The translations under genes and the position numbers were made by a program. This document shows, piece after piece, positions 1 to 8,929 of a stretch of DNA of 45,445 nt. The stretch's first letter is position 1. Every line of letters starts with the position of its first letter. Under the pieces are notes generated by a model, which worked only from the letters and a program-made list of their open reading frames with translations, was not told the DNA's origin and did not search any database. Origin of the DNA: Betaproteobacteria bacterium (GTDB lineage Bacteria; Pseudomonadota; Gammaproteobacteria; Burkholderiales; SG8-41); the NCBI GenBank assembly GCA_016868035.1, contig VGID01000033.1:1-45445 (forward strand). Direction: 5' to 3'.

Positions 1-832
1 TGCTGGAGGTTGCCAACCTGTATGGTCGATACGGCTACAGAACCGTATTCGATCTCATGGTCGCCGCTGGCTGGCAGACGACGGAATCGGTGGTGCGTCG
101 TATCTGGGGTGAGGAAGGCTTGAAGGTTCCGGCCAAGCAACCGCCGCGGGGTCGTCTGTGGCTGCATGATGGATCCTGCGTGCGCTTGCGCCCTGAGTCG
201 CCGAACCATGTCTGGAGCTACGACTTTGTTCAGGGGCATACCTACTGTCCCTTGCAGAGGCGCTGGCGCAAGTTCCGCATCTTGGTGGTCATTGATGAAT
301 ACACCCGGGAATGTCTGGCGCTGTATGTGGCCCGGCATATCAAAGCACTGGAGGTGATTGACGTGCTCTCGGACGTGATGCTCAAGCGTGGCATCCCACG
401 CTTCATTCGTAGCGACAACGGGCCTGAGTTCGTGGCGAAGATACTGCGCGACTGGCTAAACAGCATCGGCACCCAGACTGCGTATATAGAGCCAGGCAGC
501 CCTTGGCAGAACGGTTACTGTGAAAGTTTCAACGGAAAATTTAGAGACCAGTTCTTGAATGGCGAATTGTTCTACAGCCTGAATGAGGCAAGGATTCTGA
601 TCGAGCAGTGGCGCATTCATTACAACACCGTTCGGCCACACCGATCGATCGGGAGACGACCACCGGCACCTGCATCTTGGACTATCGATTCAACAACACA
701 TCATGCGTTGCATCAGAGCCTATTCCCACCAATCCCAACGCCCCAGGAGGTGAACCAGCGATTGAACCTGCATTAGCTCTACGCTAGACTTAAAACTCTC
801 ACTGCAACTGGATCAGGATTCAACGCAGGTCA
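1..832 (+). mobile_element. IS3-family element, right-hand part (left copy)
   Basis: The 3' part of an IS3-family insertion sequence, cut by the window edge. It holds most of orfB and 56 bases of terminal sequence. The end is placed at 832 because the match to the inverted copy at the other end of the window runs to 832/833, and IS3 elements typically end in CA. Read inward from that end, the terminus is TGACCTGCGTTGAATCC, like IS407-group termini. The following bases are coding sequence of a truncated gene. The left terminus and orfA are outside the window. Confidence 0.9.
3..776 (+). CDS. IS3-family transposase OrfB (5' end outside window)
   Basis: DDE integrase-core transposase that catalyses strand transfer of the IS3-family element. 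The frame is open from base 3 (LEVANLYGRYGYRT...), so the N-terminus lies outside the window and the first internal ATG at 57 is not the real start. Visible rve-domain motifs are HVWSYDFV (first Asp), RSDNGPEFV (second Asp) and a NGYCESFNGKFRDQFLNGE block with the catalytic Glu. The C-terminus has the usual YNTVRPHRSIG motif. In full elements OrfB is normally made as an OrfAB fusion by -1 frameshifting; that region is not visible here. Confidence 0.92.
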   Translation: MEVANLYGRYGYRTVFDLMVAAGWQTTESVVRRIWGEEGLKVPAKQPPRGRLWLHDGSCVRLRPESPNHVWSYDFVQGHTYCPLQRRWRKFRILVVIDEYTRECLALYVARHIKALEVIDVLSDVMLKRGIPRFIRSDNGPEFVAKILRDWLNSIGTQTAYIEPGSPWQNGYCESFNGKFRDQFLNGELFYSLNEARILIEQWRIHYNTVRPHRSIGRRPPAPASWTIDSTTHHALHQSLFPPIPTPQEVNQRLNLH

Positions 833-2070
833 GAGTACGCAACACGCTCAAGATACTGCGCGAGTACATTCCAATCGAGATACAGGAAATTCCCACAGGT
901 ACTCCCGTATTCGATTGGATCGTTCCCCGGGAATGGAACGCTCGTGCCGCCTGGATTGAAACCCCCGACGGAATGAGGATATGCGATTTCGCGCAACACA
1001 ATTTACATCTCCTCAATTACAGCGTCCCGATGGAAGGCACATTCCCGCGCCACGAGCTCGACGCACATCTGCACTCGTTGCCAGAACTTCCGGATGCGAT
1101 CCCGTACGTGACGTCCTACTACGAAGAGCGCTGGGGCTTTTGCCTGCAACAGCGCCTGCGCGAGTCGCTACCGGAAGGCGATTACCGGGTGTTTATCGAC
1201 ACCACCCTGCAACCCGGGAGCCTCACCTTGGGAGACCTCGTTATTCCCGGGCGCAGCAAACAAGAAATCTTTGTTTCAACCTACACCTGCCATCCGTCCA
1301 TGGCTAACAATGAAGTTTCAGGGATGACGGTGGCGACGTTCCTAGCACGTGCCATTCTGGAGCGGGGCACTCCTCGATTCACGTACCGCTTCGTATTTGC
1401 GCCGGAGACGATCGGGCCTTTATGTTATCTGGCCGCGCCCGGCCGTAAGGAACATTTGCGGCGTCAGGTGCTGGCAGCTTTTAACGTGACGTGCGTGGGT
1501 GATGAACGCGGCTTTTCGTTGCTGCCGTCAAAATGGGGGGACACCCTGACGGACCGAGTAGCACGACATGTCATGCACCACCTATGCCCGAACTATCGTG
1601 AATATACCTTCGCTCTCGATCGGGGTAGCGACGAATGCCAGTACTCTAGTCCGGGAGTGGATCTGCCGATGGTCTCCGTAATGCGGAGCAAGTACGGGAC
1701 CTTTCCCGAATACCACACATCTTTAGACGACCTCAGCCTGGTCACAGGAGCCGGACTTAAAGGCAGTTTCGACGTGATACTGAGGTGTTTCGACGCTCTT
1801 GAGGACGGAATTTCCCCCCTATACACCACCCTCCAAGCCGGGGAACCTTGGTTTTCCAAATACGGTTTGCGCTCCACCCTCGGTGCTTTCAAATTAGATA
1901 TGCGCACCATACTGGGATTGGGCAATGTCATGAGTTATGCCGACGGTCGCCATTCGCTGTTGGACGTGGCTGAAAAAATGCAAGTCCCGGTATGGGAACT
2001 CTTCCAATATCGACAGGCGCTGCAGCGTGTCGGCCTATTAAGGGCCAGCGAATTACCAATAGAACAGTAG
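833..2070 (+). pseudogene. aminopeptidase-like (DUF4910/DUF2172-type) protein, 5' truncated by IS3
   Basis: The frame is open from the IS junction: VRNTLKILREYIPIEI..., continuing through the Met at 973 to the stop, about 412 residues. From memory of the family, members begin with a short helix and an RSITGDG-type motif just before this VR, so the insertion removed roughly the first 20-40 residues and the native start. These proteins have an M28-like aminopeptidase fold and often occur in surface-polysaccharide clusters; their reaction is not settled. The CHPSMANNEVSG motif near 1290-1325 matches the metal-binding CHPSxANDNxSG motif but has Asn where Asp is usual. The C-terminal part resembles a winged-helix tail. 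It converges on the carbamoyltransferase, 34 bp away. A shorter product from 973 is possible. Confidence 0.75.
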
Positions 2071-2104
2071 GAAATAAATTGCTGGAATCGATTCGCCTCG
2101 ACGA

Positions 2105-3841
2105 TCATAACTTTGCCTTGTCCACCACAAAATCGCCTAAGACCAGATAGTCGATGTTGGTGCCAAGGAAACAGTCGAGCGCCTGTTTAGGGGAGTCGAC
2201 GATGGGTTGCCCCTTGACGTTGAACGAGGTATTGAGAATGACAGGGCAACCAGTGACCGCATCGAAAGCCTCTAGCAAACGTCGAAATCGAGGATTATTT
2301 TCGGGCCTTACGGTCTGGACACGACATGTGCCGTCAACATGCACAACGGCTGCAATCTCGCTTTTCTTCTCGGGCACGACATCGCAAGCAATCAGCATGT
2401 GCGGGCTTTCCTGCATAATCTGGAAGAACTGTTGAGCCCTCTCCGCAAGCACTGCTGGAGCGAAGGGGCGGAATTCCTCCCGAAATTTAACGCGCATATT
2501 GAGCGTATCGCGCATAGAACCGGGGAATGGGCGACATAGAATGCTGCGGTTTCCCAGCGCCCGGGGTCCAAATTCCGCTCTCCCTTGGAACCAGCCAACG
2601 ATGCGTCCATCTGCCAACTGGCGGGCGGTTTCAGCGTACAGGTCCGACGGCCGCACATAAGGCACGCCCGCACGCTGCAAGACTTCCTCAGTTTCCTCCG
2701 TGGTAAACCCTGACCCCTTGTAGAAGTCATGATTTTTTCTTAAAGGCGCAATACCCGTCATCTTTTGATAGGCGAGCAAGCAAGCGCCAACCGCGACTCC
2801 CTGGTCGCCGCTTGCTGGTTGAACGAATAATTCATCAAACAGTCTGGATTTTTCAATTTTCCCGTTCATGGAGCAATTGAGCGCTACGCCCCCTGCCAAA
2901 CAAAGCTTTTTCAACCCGAACCGCTTACGGGCGATCGTTAACTGATGCAGTACGACCTCCTCCAACCTGGTCTGAAGTGCGGCCGCGATATTCTTGTGAT
3001 GCCGGGTCAACGGATCCTTGTAGTCCCGCTTTGGGCCGAACGCGTCTAGGAAATGACGGCTGACCCATGTATCTCGTACCTGGTGATACGCTATCCACTT
3101 TCGATTGATGGAATACGAATAATCGCCGGTAATAGGGATGATCTCGCGAAAGATGTCGATGTACGTGCGATCTTGCTCAGGAACCCTGGCGTTCGGGTCG
3201 CCGAAAGGAGCAAGCCCCATGATGATCCCTTCGTCACAATGATGCTTCCATCCCAAGTAAAAAGTAATCGCCGAGTAGAAAAGACCAAGCGAGTCCGGAT
3301 AACGAGTCTCGCAATAAAATCGCTCGATCTGCCCGTCATGCCCTACGGCGAGCATGCCGGTTTCATTTTCGGCAATGCCGTCGTAACTCGCAATTAAAGC
3401 GTGGTCAAACCCGGAAGGAAAATAGGTGGACGCCAAGTGACAAAGATGGTGTCGAATCTTCAGGGGCTCCTTTTGGAATCCGGTCTCCTGACGCACCTTG
3501 TTAGCAAGATTGTGGATGTGACGTATAGAATCCAGATCACGCACTAGGAATTCCAGCCTTTCGTCGCTCTCCAGAGCCGACTGCAAGTAGGTTTCCCTGA
3601 TAAATGCGTTGGGGTCGAATCCGATCGCAACCGCATCCACCTTTTCCATGCTGATCCCCGCGGCCTTCAAGCAGGCGGCGATGGCATTGGAGGGAAATGA
3701 TGTCGTGTGCTTTATTAAAGTAAAACGCTCTTCTTCCATCGCCGCGACGAGTTCGGGCCCAATCATTACCGCGGCTGCCGTGTCATGCCCGCCGGCATTC
3801 AACCCGAGGATGATGGGTTTGTTCATCCCTTTATGCTGCAT
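2105..3841 (-). CDS. carbamoyltransferase, NodU/CmcH family
   Basis: Predicted O-carbamoyltransferase that uses carbamoyl phosphate and ATP to carbamoylate a hydroxyl group, probably on a surface sugar given the neighbours. The N-terminal Kae1-like domain shows GLNAGGHDTAAAV, EEERFT and the His-rich HHLCHLASTYFP segment. The C-terminal domain shows GWFQGRAEFGPRALGNRSI and ends VKGQPIVDSPKQALDCF. The length (578 aa) is normal for the family. Start choice: ATG 3841 has GGAGGA 10 bases upstream. The alternative ATG 3826 gives the family-typical MNKPIILGLNAGGHD and overlaps the stop of a small upstream frame (ATGA). Base composition looks less GC-rich than the genes further right. Confidence 0.9.
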   Translation of the reverse strand: MQHKGMNKPIILGLNAGGHDTAAAVMIGPELVAAMEEERFTLIKHTTSFPSNAIAACLKAAGISMEKVDAVAIGFDPNAFIRETYLQSALESDERLEFLVRDLDSIRHIHNLANKVRQETGFQKEPLKIRHHLCHLASTYFPSGFDHALIASYDGIAENETGMLAVGHDGQIERFYCETRYPDSLGLFYSAITFYLGWKHHCDEGIIMGLAPFGDPNARVPEQDRTYIDIFREIIPITGDYSYSINRKWIAYHQVRDTWVSRHFLDAFGPKRDYKDPLTRHHKNIAAALQTRLEEVVLHQLTIARKRFGLKKLCLAGGVALNCSMNGKIEKSRLFDELFVQPASGDQGVAVGACLLAYQKMTGIAPLRKNHDFYKGSGFTTEETEEVLQRAGVPYVRPSDLYAETARQLADGRIVGWFQGRAEFGPRALGNRSILCRPFPGSMRDTLNMRVKFREEFRPFAPAVLAERAQQFFQIMQESPHMLIACDVVPEKKSEIAAVVHVDGTCRVQTVRPENNPRFRRLLEAFDAVTGCPVILNTSFNVKGQPIVDSPKQALDCFLGTNIDYLVLGDFVVDKAKL

Positions 3842-3981
3842 TGTTTCTTAATCCTCCAGTCGAAGTTCGATCGAATCGCGTACATGATAAAGGCGGAGCA
3901 GCCTCGGCGAGCTCGATTTCGACCAAGGCCCAGCCGCTGCCAGAATGCAAAAAGGACGCCGCCGACGGAACAGAAGAACAT
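3823..3981 (-). CDS. possible small membrane protein upstream of carbamoyltransferase
   Basis: A 52-residue frame, MFFCSVGGVLFAFWQRLGLG..., with one hydrophobic stretch followed by an Arg/Lys-rich tail (RNRARRG, WRIKKQCSIKG). Its TGA overlaps the second candidate ATG of the carbamoyltransferase in an ATGA arrangement, as in translationally coupled genes. The frame stays open upstream to about 4173 without another ATG, so it could be the 3' end of a larger broken gene. A weak TGGGA lies 9 bases before the ATG. I recognise no family. Small membrane proteins do accompany some carbamoyltransferases in glycan clusters, but no similarity to those is visible. Confidence 0.3.
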   Translation of the reverse strand: MFFCSVGGVLFAFWQRLGLGRNRARRGCSAFIMYAIRSNFDWRIKKQCSIKG

Positions 3982-4705
3982 AATTATCGATCCCACGTCA
4001 ATGACCTCATACGGGACAAACGCTGTATCTCCGCGGTGCCAAGCACTGTTGGCTACGGATGTCTCCGGAAGGGGTGTTGGTGCAGTTTCGGCAGCATGAA
4101 CAGGTCGTTGCGCCGTGCGGTGCGGACTTAAGTTAACTTCGTGGCTACCGTAATGCCAGAAGAGGCGTCGCTACTATATGAGAGATGCGACGGCACACCG
4201 ACCGCGAATGAGGACTTTAACCGGGGGCTGCAGCAGAGTGTGCAGAGGCTCTCCCCCGTCTCGCAGCGGCGCGGCACCCGGACTCATAGAAGATGCGAAA
4301 TATCTGGCCGTCCCCGAGTAAAGTCCGCCCCACTACGGGCTATCCGACGCGCACTCCCAACTGGGGTGCGTGGTGACGTCCATCGATAACCGTCGTAGCG
4401 GTGGACTCACCTTTGCACCGGAAACATATCTCGCGGAATCGTTGCACGGCATGGCGCACCGCGGTTCCAAACTTTAGAGTAGCCGGAAATGGAGGGAAAG
4501 CACCGCGTCGATCATTCAGGGGGGCTGCCACTGGTTCTCCCTCGCGCTCATCGCGCCATTTCCGATGCGGAACGTCTAAGACAGAAATTGATCTAGCAGC
4601 CCGATGCAAAAGGCGTGGAAATGACGCGCGGTATCTTCATCGACTGGAACCGGAGCGGACAGGTGGCTGCTTTTTCGTTCATGTTTGCCCTCTTCGGGGC
4701 TGGTT
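3982..4705. other. gene-free stretch between small ORF and IS5-type element
   Basis: About 720 bp without a convincing gene. Frames on both strands are short or have skewed composition, and no terminator, tRNA or clear promoter is visible. Its position between a glycan gene and an IS suggests eroded DNA from earlier rearrangement. Confidence 0.5.
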
Positions 4706-4707
4706 CG

Positions 4708-5904
4708 TGATGCAAAACCCCCATTTTTTTGCTCCTCACGGACACCTATCCTGTGGAGGGCTGCAACCGGCTCATCCTGAGCAGGTTGTAGGCTGCGCCC
4801 ACGATGTAAGCGTGCAGCTGCACGCGTTCGAGCCCACGCACGAGCGTGCGCCGAAGTCCGCCGTAGGTCTTCATCCAGCCGAAGATCTCCTCGACCCGCT
4901 TTCTCTTCCTCTGGCTCGTGCCGTATCCGGCGTGGCGCGTGGTGCGCGCATCCAGCCCCGGGGTGTGCCGGGCTTCGATTTGCGCGATGTGCGGGGCGAT
5001 GCCCTTCTTTCTCAGATGCGCGACGAAATTCTTGGTGTGATAGCCCTTGTCGGCCCCGAGGGTGGTGGGGCGAACGCGCTTCTTGGCCTGGCGCGCCAGG
5101 ATCTCCTTGGTCGTCTCGGTCTCTGTCTGCAGCGCCGAGCGCACCTGCAGGTCTACGCACAGGCCGTTGCGGTTCTCCATGAGTGCGTGCCCGCCGTAGT
5201 AGAGCTTCGCCTCTTTGCCTTTGCCCTTGCGATACAGCTTCGCCTCCGCGTCGGTGCTCGATTCGTGCGTGTCGTTGCTGCGCCGCTGGCCGTGGAAATC
5301 GACCATCCCGCCGGAGCTATCGCCCGAGGAAGGCGGGCCGTCCTTGGGTCGGAAGCTCTTCAAGCTTGCCCAGGCCTCGATCAAGGTGCCGTCTACCGTA
5401 AAGTGTTCATCCGAGAGCAGATTCGCCTCGCGCGCAGTGCGCACCACGGCATCGAAGAAGTGCTTGGCGATGTCCTCTCCGACCAGGCGCTCGCGCAGGC
5501 GCGAGAAGTTGGATTGATCCAGCCCCTTGTCCTCCAGACTCATGTCGAGGAACCAGCGGAACAAGATGTTGTAGTCCAGCATCTCGCAAAACAGCCGGTC
5601 CGAGCGCACCGAGTACAGTGCGATCAGCAGGCTCGCCTTCAGAAGCCGCTCCGGCGCAATCGAGGGCCGGCCCGTCTCGGCATACAGCCGCTCAAACTCC
5701 GAGGACATCGACGCCAGCACCGCGTCGGCCTTGGTCTTGATCGCGCGCAGCGGATGTCCCGCTGGCACCCGCGACTCCGACGAGAAGTAGCTGAACATCG
5801 AACCTTGGGGATCAACGTGTCCGCGCATCCTTATCGTTCCTTGAGCAAACCGTTGCGCTATTCGACCACATCCGCAACGGGGCGTTCGAGGAGTTTTGCA
5901 TCAA
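4708..5904 (-). mobile_element. IS5/IS1182-type insertion sequence, apparently complete
   Basis: About 1.2 kb with one transposase gene. Imperfect terminal inverted repeats flank the gene: TGATGCAAAACCCC on the left (4709-4722) and GGAGTTTTGCATCA on the right (5890-5903). They match in the TGATGCAAAAC core. No target duplication could be recognised, so the exact ends are uncertain by a few bases. Confidence 0.75.
4746..5828 (-). CDS. IS5/IS1182-type transposase
   Basis: Full-length 360-residue DDE transposase. The N-terminal domain (MFSYFSSESRVPAGHPLR, then RLLKASLLIALYSVRSDRLF and DYNILFRWFL) is typical of this group. The catalytic motifs are all present: first Asp in FTVDGTLIEAW, second in GADKGYHTK, and the Glu in RVEEIFGWMKTYGG, close to the YREK pattern. 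No frameshift or internal stop is seen, so it may be active. ATG 5828 is the natural start; the MRGHVDPQ leader is usual in this group. Confidence 0.93.
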   Translation of the reverse strand: MRGHVDPQGSMFSYFSSESRVPAGHPLRAIKTKADAVLASMSSEFERLYAETGRPSIAPERLLKASLLIALYSVRSDRLFCEMLDYNILFRWFLDMSLEDKGLDQSNFSRLRERLVGEDIAKHFFDAVVRTAREANLLSDEHFTVDGTLIEAWASLKSFRPKDGPPSSGDSSGGMVDFHGQRRSNDTHESSTDAEAKLYRKGKGKEAKLYYGGHALMENRNGLCVDLQVRSALQTETETTKEILARQAKKRVRPTTLGADKGYHTKNFVAHLRKKGIAPHIAQIEARHTPGLDARTTRHAGYGTSQRKRKRVEEIFGWMKTYGGLRRTLVRGLERVQLHAYIVGAAYNLLRMSRLQPSTG

Positions 5905-6156
5905 GCTGCTAGGGTGGCAGTGCTGATCATGCATGACCGAGCCAGCAAGCAATGATCCTGAAAATTTTCTAACTGCTGGCTACACGTGCATTGTTGATCG
6001 ATGACCCGGCGACGAGATCTGAGGGTCTCATAGCATTTATCTTCGCGGTCATTGCTGAGGAATGCGTTCACGCAGAATTCTTTGTCCCTACGGGTAACCC
6101 GGGTAATAGAGGAGCAATGTGGTCAGCAAGCGAGATTTGCTGTAGATTTCGAAGCC

Positions 6157-7743
6157 ATGCAAGACGACAATATTTCGGTCGAGCCGAGGCGCCGGGACGG
6201 CAAGCGAATCACCACGAGTCCGTGGGCCACGGCCATCCCGTCCGACAAGAAGGTTTTTGAGCCGCTTTCTTTTCCCGATCTGAAGGGAATGAAAGTGATG
6301 CTCATCGTGCCGAACGATTTCTATCGGAAGAAGCTGATGCCGCTCGGGCCTGGCTACATCGCCACGGCGCTGAGGCGGTGTTCGATCGACGTGCAGGTGC
6401 TGGACTGCGCGATCTTCTCGTACGACGACATCGAGATTGCGAAGCGGGTCATTCAGAGCGGATGCACGATTTTTGCGATGGGCGCGCTGTATCCGATGAT
6501 CAAGGAGGTCGAGCGCATCTGCAACATCATCCGCGCCGTGCTCCCGAAAGCGACAATCATTCTGGGCGGGTCGCTGCCGACCCCGATCCCGGAATTCGTG
6601 TTGCGACGCACGCGCGCGGATATCGCAACAATTGGCGAAGCCGAACTCACGATCGTCGAAGTGATGTCGGCACTCGCGGGATTGAAAGACCTGTCATCCG
6701 TGAAGGGGATCGCCTACCTCCGCGAGGAGCAATATTTTGATAACGGCAAGCCGATCCTTCCGCGGCGCGTGAGCAAGGAAGAAGTCGGGTGGCCCATGCG
6801 CGACCTTTTTCCGGTCGAGCACTATATTCGTGCACCCAAGTTCTACCCATACGGCGAGGAAGAGCGGCTGCTAACGATCAGCACCGGCCGCGGCTGTCCG
6901 TACGCCTGCGATTTTTGCTTCCGGGTGAGCTCCTACCGCATTCGTGAATTCGACGAGATGTTCGACGAGATGGAGGACCTGATCGCACGATACAAGCTGG
7001 ACGGGTTTTACATCATCGACGACCTGATGATGCTCAGCAAGCACAAGGTCACCGCTTTCTGCGAAGGCATATTGAACCGCGGACTGAAGATCAGATTCAA
7101 CTGTACGGGCCGCGTGAACACCGTCACGCCGGAGATTATCAAGCTGCTTAAGGAAGCGGGCTGTATCGCCATCTTCTACGGCATCGAGTCCGGCAACGAT
7201 CACGTGCTCAAGACGATGTCGAAGAAGACCAACCTGCAACAGGTGTACGAAGCGGTGCGCTTGACGAAGGAACAGGGAATCTACTGCGAGTATGGCATCA
7301 TGTTTGGCCAGCCGGGAGAGGACCACAATTCCCTTCGCGACACGATGGAGCTGATCAAGAATCTTTCGTACGGAGAATACCGGTCACAAAAGATTTTCGG
7401 TTGCGTTCCGTTCCCCGGGTCTGGCCTCTACGATTGGTGCAAGGAAACGGGACGCATCAAGGACGACCAGGATTTCTACGACCGTTACATCTGTCAGGAC
7501 TGGTCACTGGACCAGATCCCGGTCAACATGACGAACCTTCCTGACCATGAGGTAAACAAGATCTTCCGCGAGGCCAACCACGAGCTTTCGCGGTTCTTCA
7601 TGGAGCGCGTCAGCCAGGATTGGGTGAGGTGCTTTGGCGGCGACGTGGATAGCCTGCCGGCCGACTCGCACGACCAAATGACCCATATCATGACGCGCAT
7701 TGAGTCATCGGGAAGTACCTACGATACGAGCGGTCGGACCTGA
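6157..7743 (+). CDS. B12-binding-domain radical SAM protein
   Basis: A predicted class B radical SAM enzyme of 528 residues. The N-terminal region (about 45-180) has the Rossmann-like cobalamin-binding fold pattern (MKVMLIVPND, LMPLGPGYIATAL, ILGGSLPTPIPE) without the DxHxxG cobalamin-ligand motif, as is common in this class. The radical SAM core starts with GRGCPYACDFCF (CxxxCxxC, near residue 247), followed by IIDDLMMLSK and FYGIESGNDHVLKTMSKKT. Relatives act on unreactive carbons, for example as methylases or rearrangement enzymes. The substrate is unknown; glycosyltransferase neighbours suggest a glycan or lipid carrier. ATG 6157 is chosen as the last Met before the conserved region, but it lacks a clear ribosome site, so 6052 remains possible. 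Confidence 0.82.
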   Translation: MQDDNISVEPRRRDGKRITTSPWATAIPSDKKVFEPLSFPDLKGMKVMLIVPNDFYRKKLMPLGPGYIATALRRCSIDVQVLDCAIFSYDDIEIAKRVIQSGCTIFAMGALYPMIKEVERICNIIRAVLPKATIILGGSLPTPIPEFVLRRTRADIATIGEAELTIVEVMSALAGLKDLSSVKGIAYLREEQYFDNGKPILPRRVSKEEVGWPMRDLFPVEHYIRAPKFYPYGEEERLLTISTGRGCPYACDFCFRVSSYRIREFDEMFDEMEDLIARYKLDGFYIIDDLMMLSKHKVTAFCEGILNRGLKIRFNCTGRVNTVTPEIIKLLKEAGCIAIFYGIESGNDHVLKTMSKKTNLQQVYEAVRLTKEQGIYCEYGIMFGQPGEDHNSLRDTMELIKNLSYGEYRSQKIFGCVPFPGSGLYDWCKETGRIKDDQDFYDRYICQDWSLDQIPVNMTNLPDHEVNKIFREANHELSRFFMERVSQDWVRCFGGDVDSLPADSHDQMTHIMTRIESSGSTYDTSGRT

Positions 7744-7841
7744 TGGCCGCACCGCAAGGAGTCCAGCTGATTACTGGTCCGCCGGCCGCCAGGTATCAAG
7801 CCGATCCATAGCATCATCCATCCGTCGACGTTCTGCACCCC

Positions 7842-8876
7842 TTGTCCCGTCTTCCGACAGCGCTCGTCGCGGTTGATGGAGGGCCGCAGGATACCCTGCG
7901 GCCCATTGCCGATCATTGCGGCGCGTCGCTCGCCGAAGTGCCCTTTGAGATCGCTGAGAGCGATGGATACTGGAGTGGGCAGATCTCGGCGCGATCGCCA
8001 CGGTTGCTCGTCGTGGGCACCTCGGACAGCGTTCGCGGGCGGAGCGTCGAGTCCGCCGCGAGACGCGCGGCCCGCACGGCCCGAATCCCCCTGGTTGCGA
8101 TTGAGGACTTTCCCGGGAACTACTACGAGGTGGAGGGCGGCGAAGCGAACCTCCTCGTTGTGGAAAGCAGCCTCGCGCGCGATCTGAACATGGAAAAGTT
8201 CGGAGGCCGGTGCCCGCGTATCGAGGTGTTCTCTCCGGCCCGTTACGACGCCTATCGGAACAGCCATGCCCGCCTTCGCCGCGAAACCGCCGAGCTTTGG
8301 CGACGGAGCAAACGGGTGTCGCGCAAGCCCCGGGTGCTCTGGGCCGGACAGCCAGAAACGCTCGATTCATTGCGCACACTGCAAGCGCTCCTGCCGGCGC
8401 TGCGTGCGCTCGAGGTGGAGTTGCTGCTCAAGGCACACCCCAGGGACCCGGGCCACGCCGGCGGTGTCTATCAACAATTACTGCAAGCCTCGTCGGTTCC
8501 GTTCGAGGATGTGACGGCAACCAACGTGTGCGACGCCCTCTCGAGGGCACCGCAACTAGTGGTGACGCAGTTCTCCTCCGTGGCGATCGAAGCGGGGTTT
8601 TTCGGCATACCCAGCCTCTGGGTGCTGCTGCCCGATGCCGGAGGACGCAGCCTGCGCAACAAGAAAGGCTACGACGTCCCATTGCTGTGCAAGGCGGGTG
8701 GGGCCGCGATGGCGAGCCACGAAGTTGCCGTCGGAGGGGAATTGAAAAAAGCGTTGCAGGACAGGGCTCACCGCGATGAATTAATTCGCTGTTTTGACGC
8801 CTATTTCCAAGTGCATGAGCTTTCAGTTCGCAAGCTCGTCGCCTGCCTCAAGACCCTCCCGCCAAGCGGGAGATAA
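7842..8876 (+). CDS. putative GT-B-fold surface-glycan transferase
   Basis: A 344-residue protein with weak resemblance to CDP-glycerol glycerophosphotransferase and capsule-type GT-B enzymes. The second half carries the best signals: KPRVLWAGQPETLDSLR at the start of a nucleotide-binding-like domain, VELLLKAHPRDPG, and VVTQFSSVAIEAGFFGIPSLWVL, which corresponds to the SS/TxxxEA loop that contacts the donor in these families. The N-terminal half is not recognised. The start is uncertain: only TTG 7842 or CTG 7833 are available after the in-frame stop at 7809. It lies between two radical SAM genes and is probably co-transcribed with them. Confidence 0.5.
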   Translation: MSRLPTALVAVDGGPQDTLRPIADHCGASLAEVPFEIAESDGYWSGQISARSPRLLVVGTSDSVRGRSVESAARRAARTARIPLVAIEDFPGNYYEVEGGEANLLVVESSLARDLNMEKFGGRCPRIEVFSPARYDAYRNSHARLRRETAELWRRSKRVSRKPRVLWAGQPETLDSLRTLQALLPALRALEVELLLKAHPRDPGHAGGVYQQLLQASSVPFEDVTATNVCDALSRAPQLVVTQFSSVAIEAGFFGIPSLWVLLPDAGGRSLRNKKGYDVPLLCKAGGAAMASHEVAVGGELKKALQDRAHRDELIRCFDAYFQVHELSVRKLVACLKTLPPSGR

Positions 8877-8929
8877 ATCCCCTAAAATCAGATAGTTCGT
8901 GTAAAATCGCCGGTTTAGGGAAGGGCTGC

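Noticed and set aside
4401-5912. 503-codon + strand frame over the IS5-type transposase
   Set aside because: Antisense to an intact transposase; no recognisable domain.
5905-6156. Extra N-terminal residues of the B12-type radical SAM protein from 6052
   Set aside because: The 35 residues look unlike the domain and the frame has no better start signal; a shorter start was preferred, with the longer one noted.
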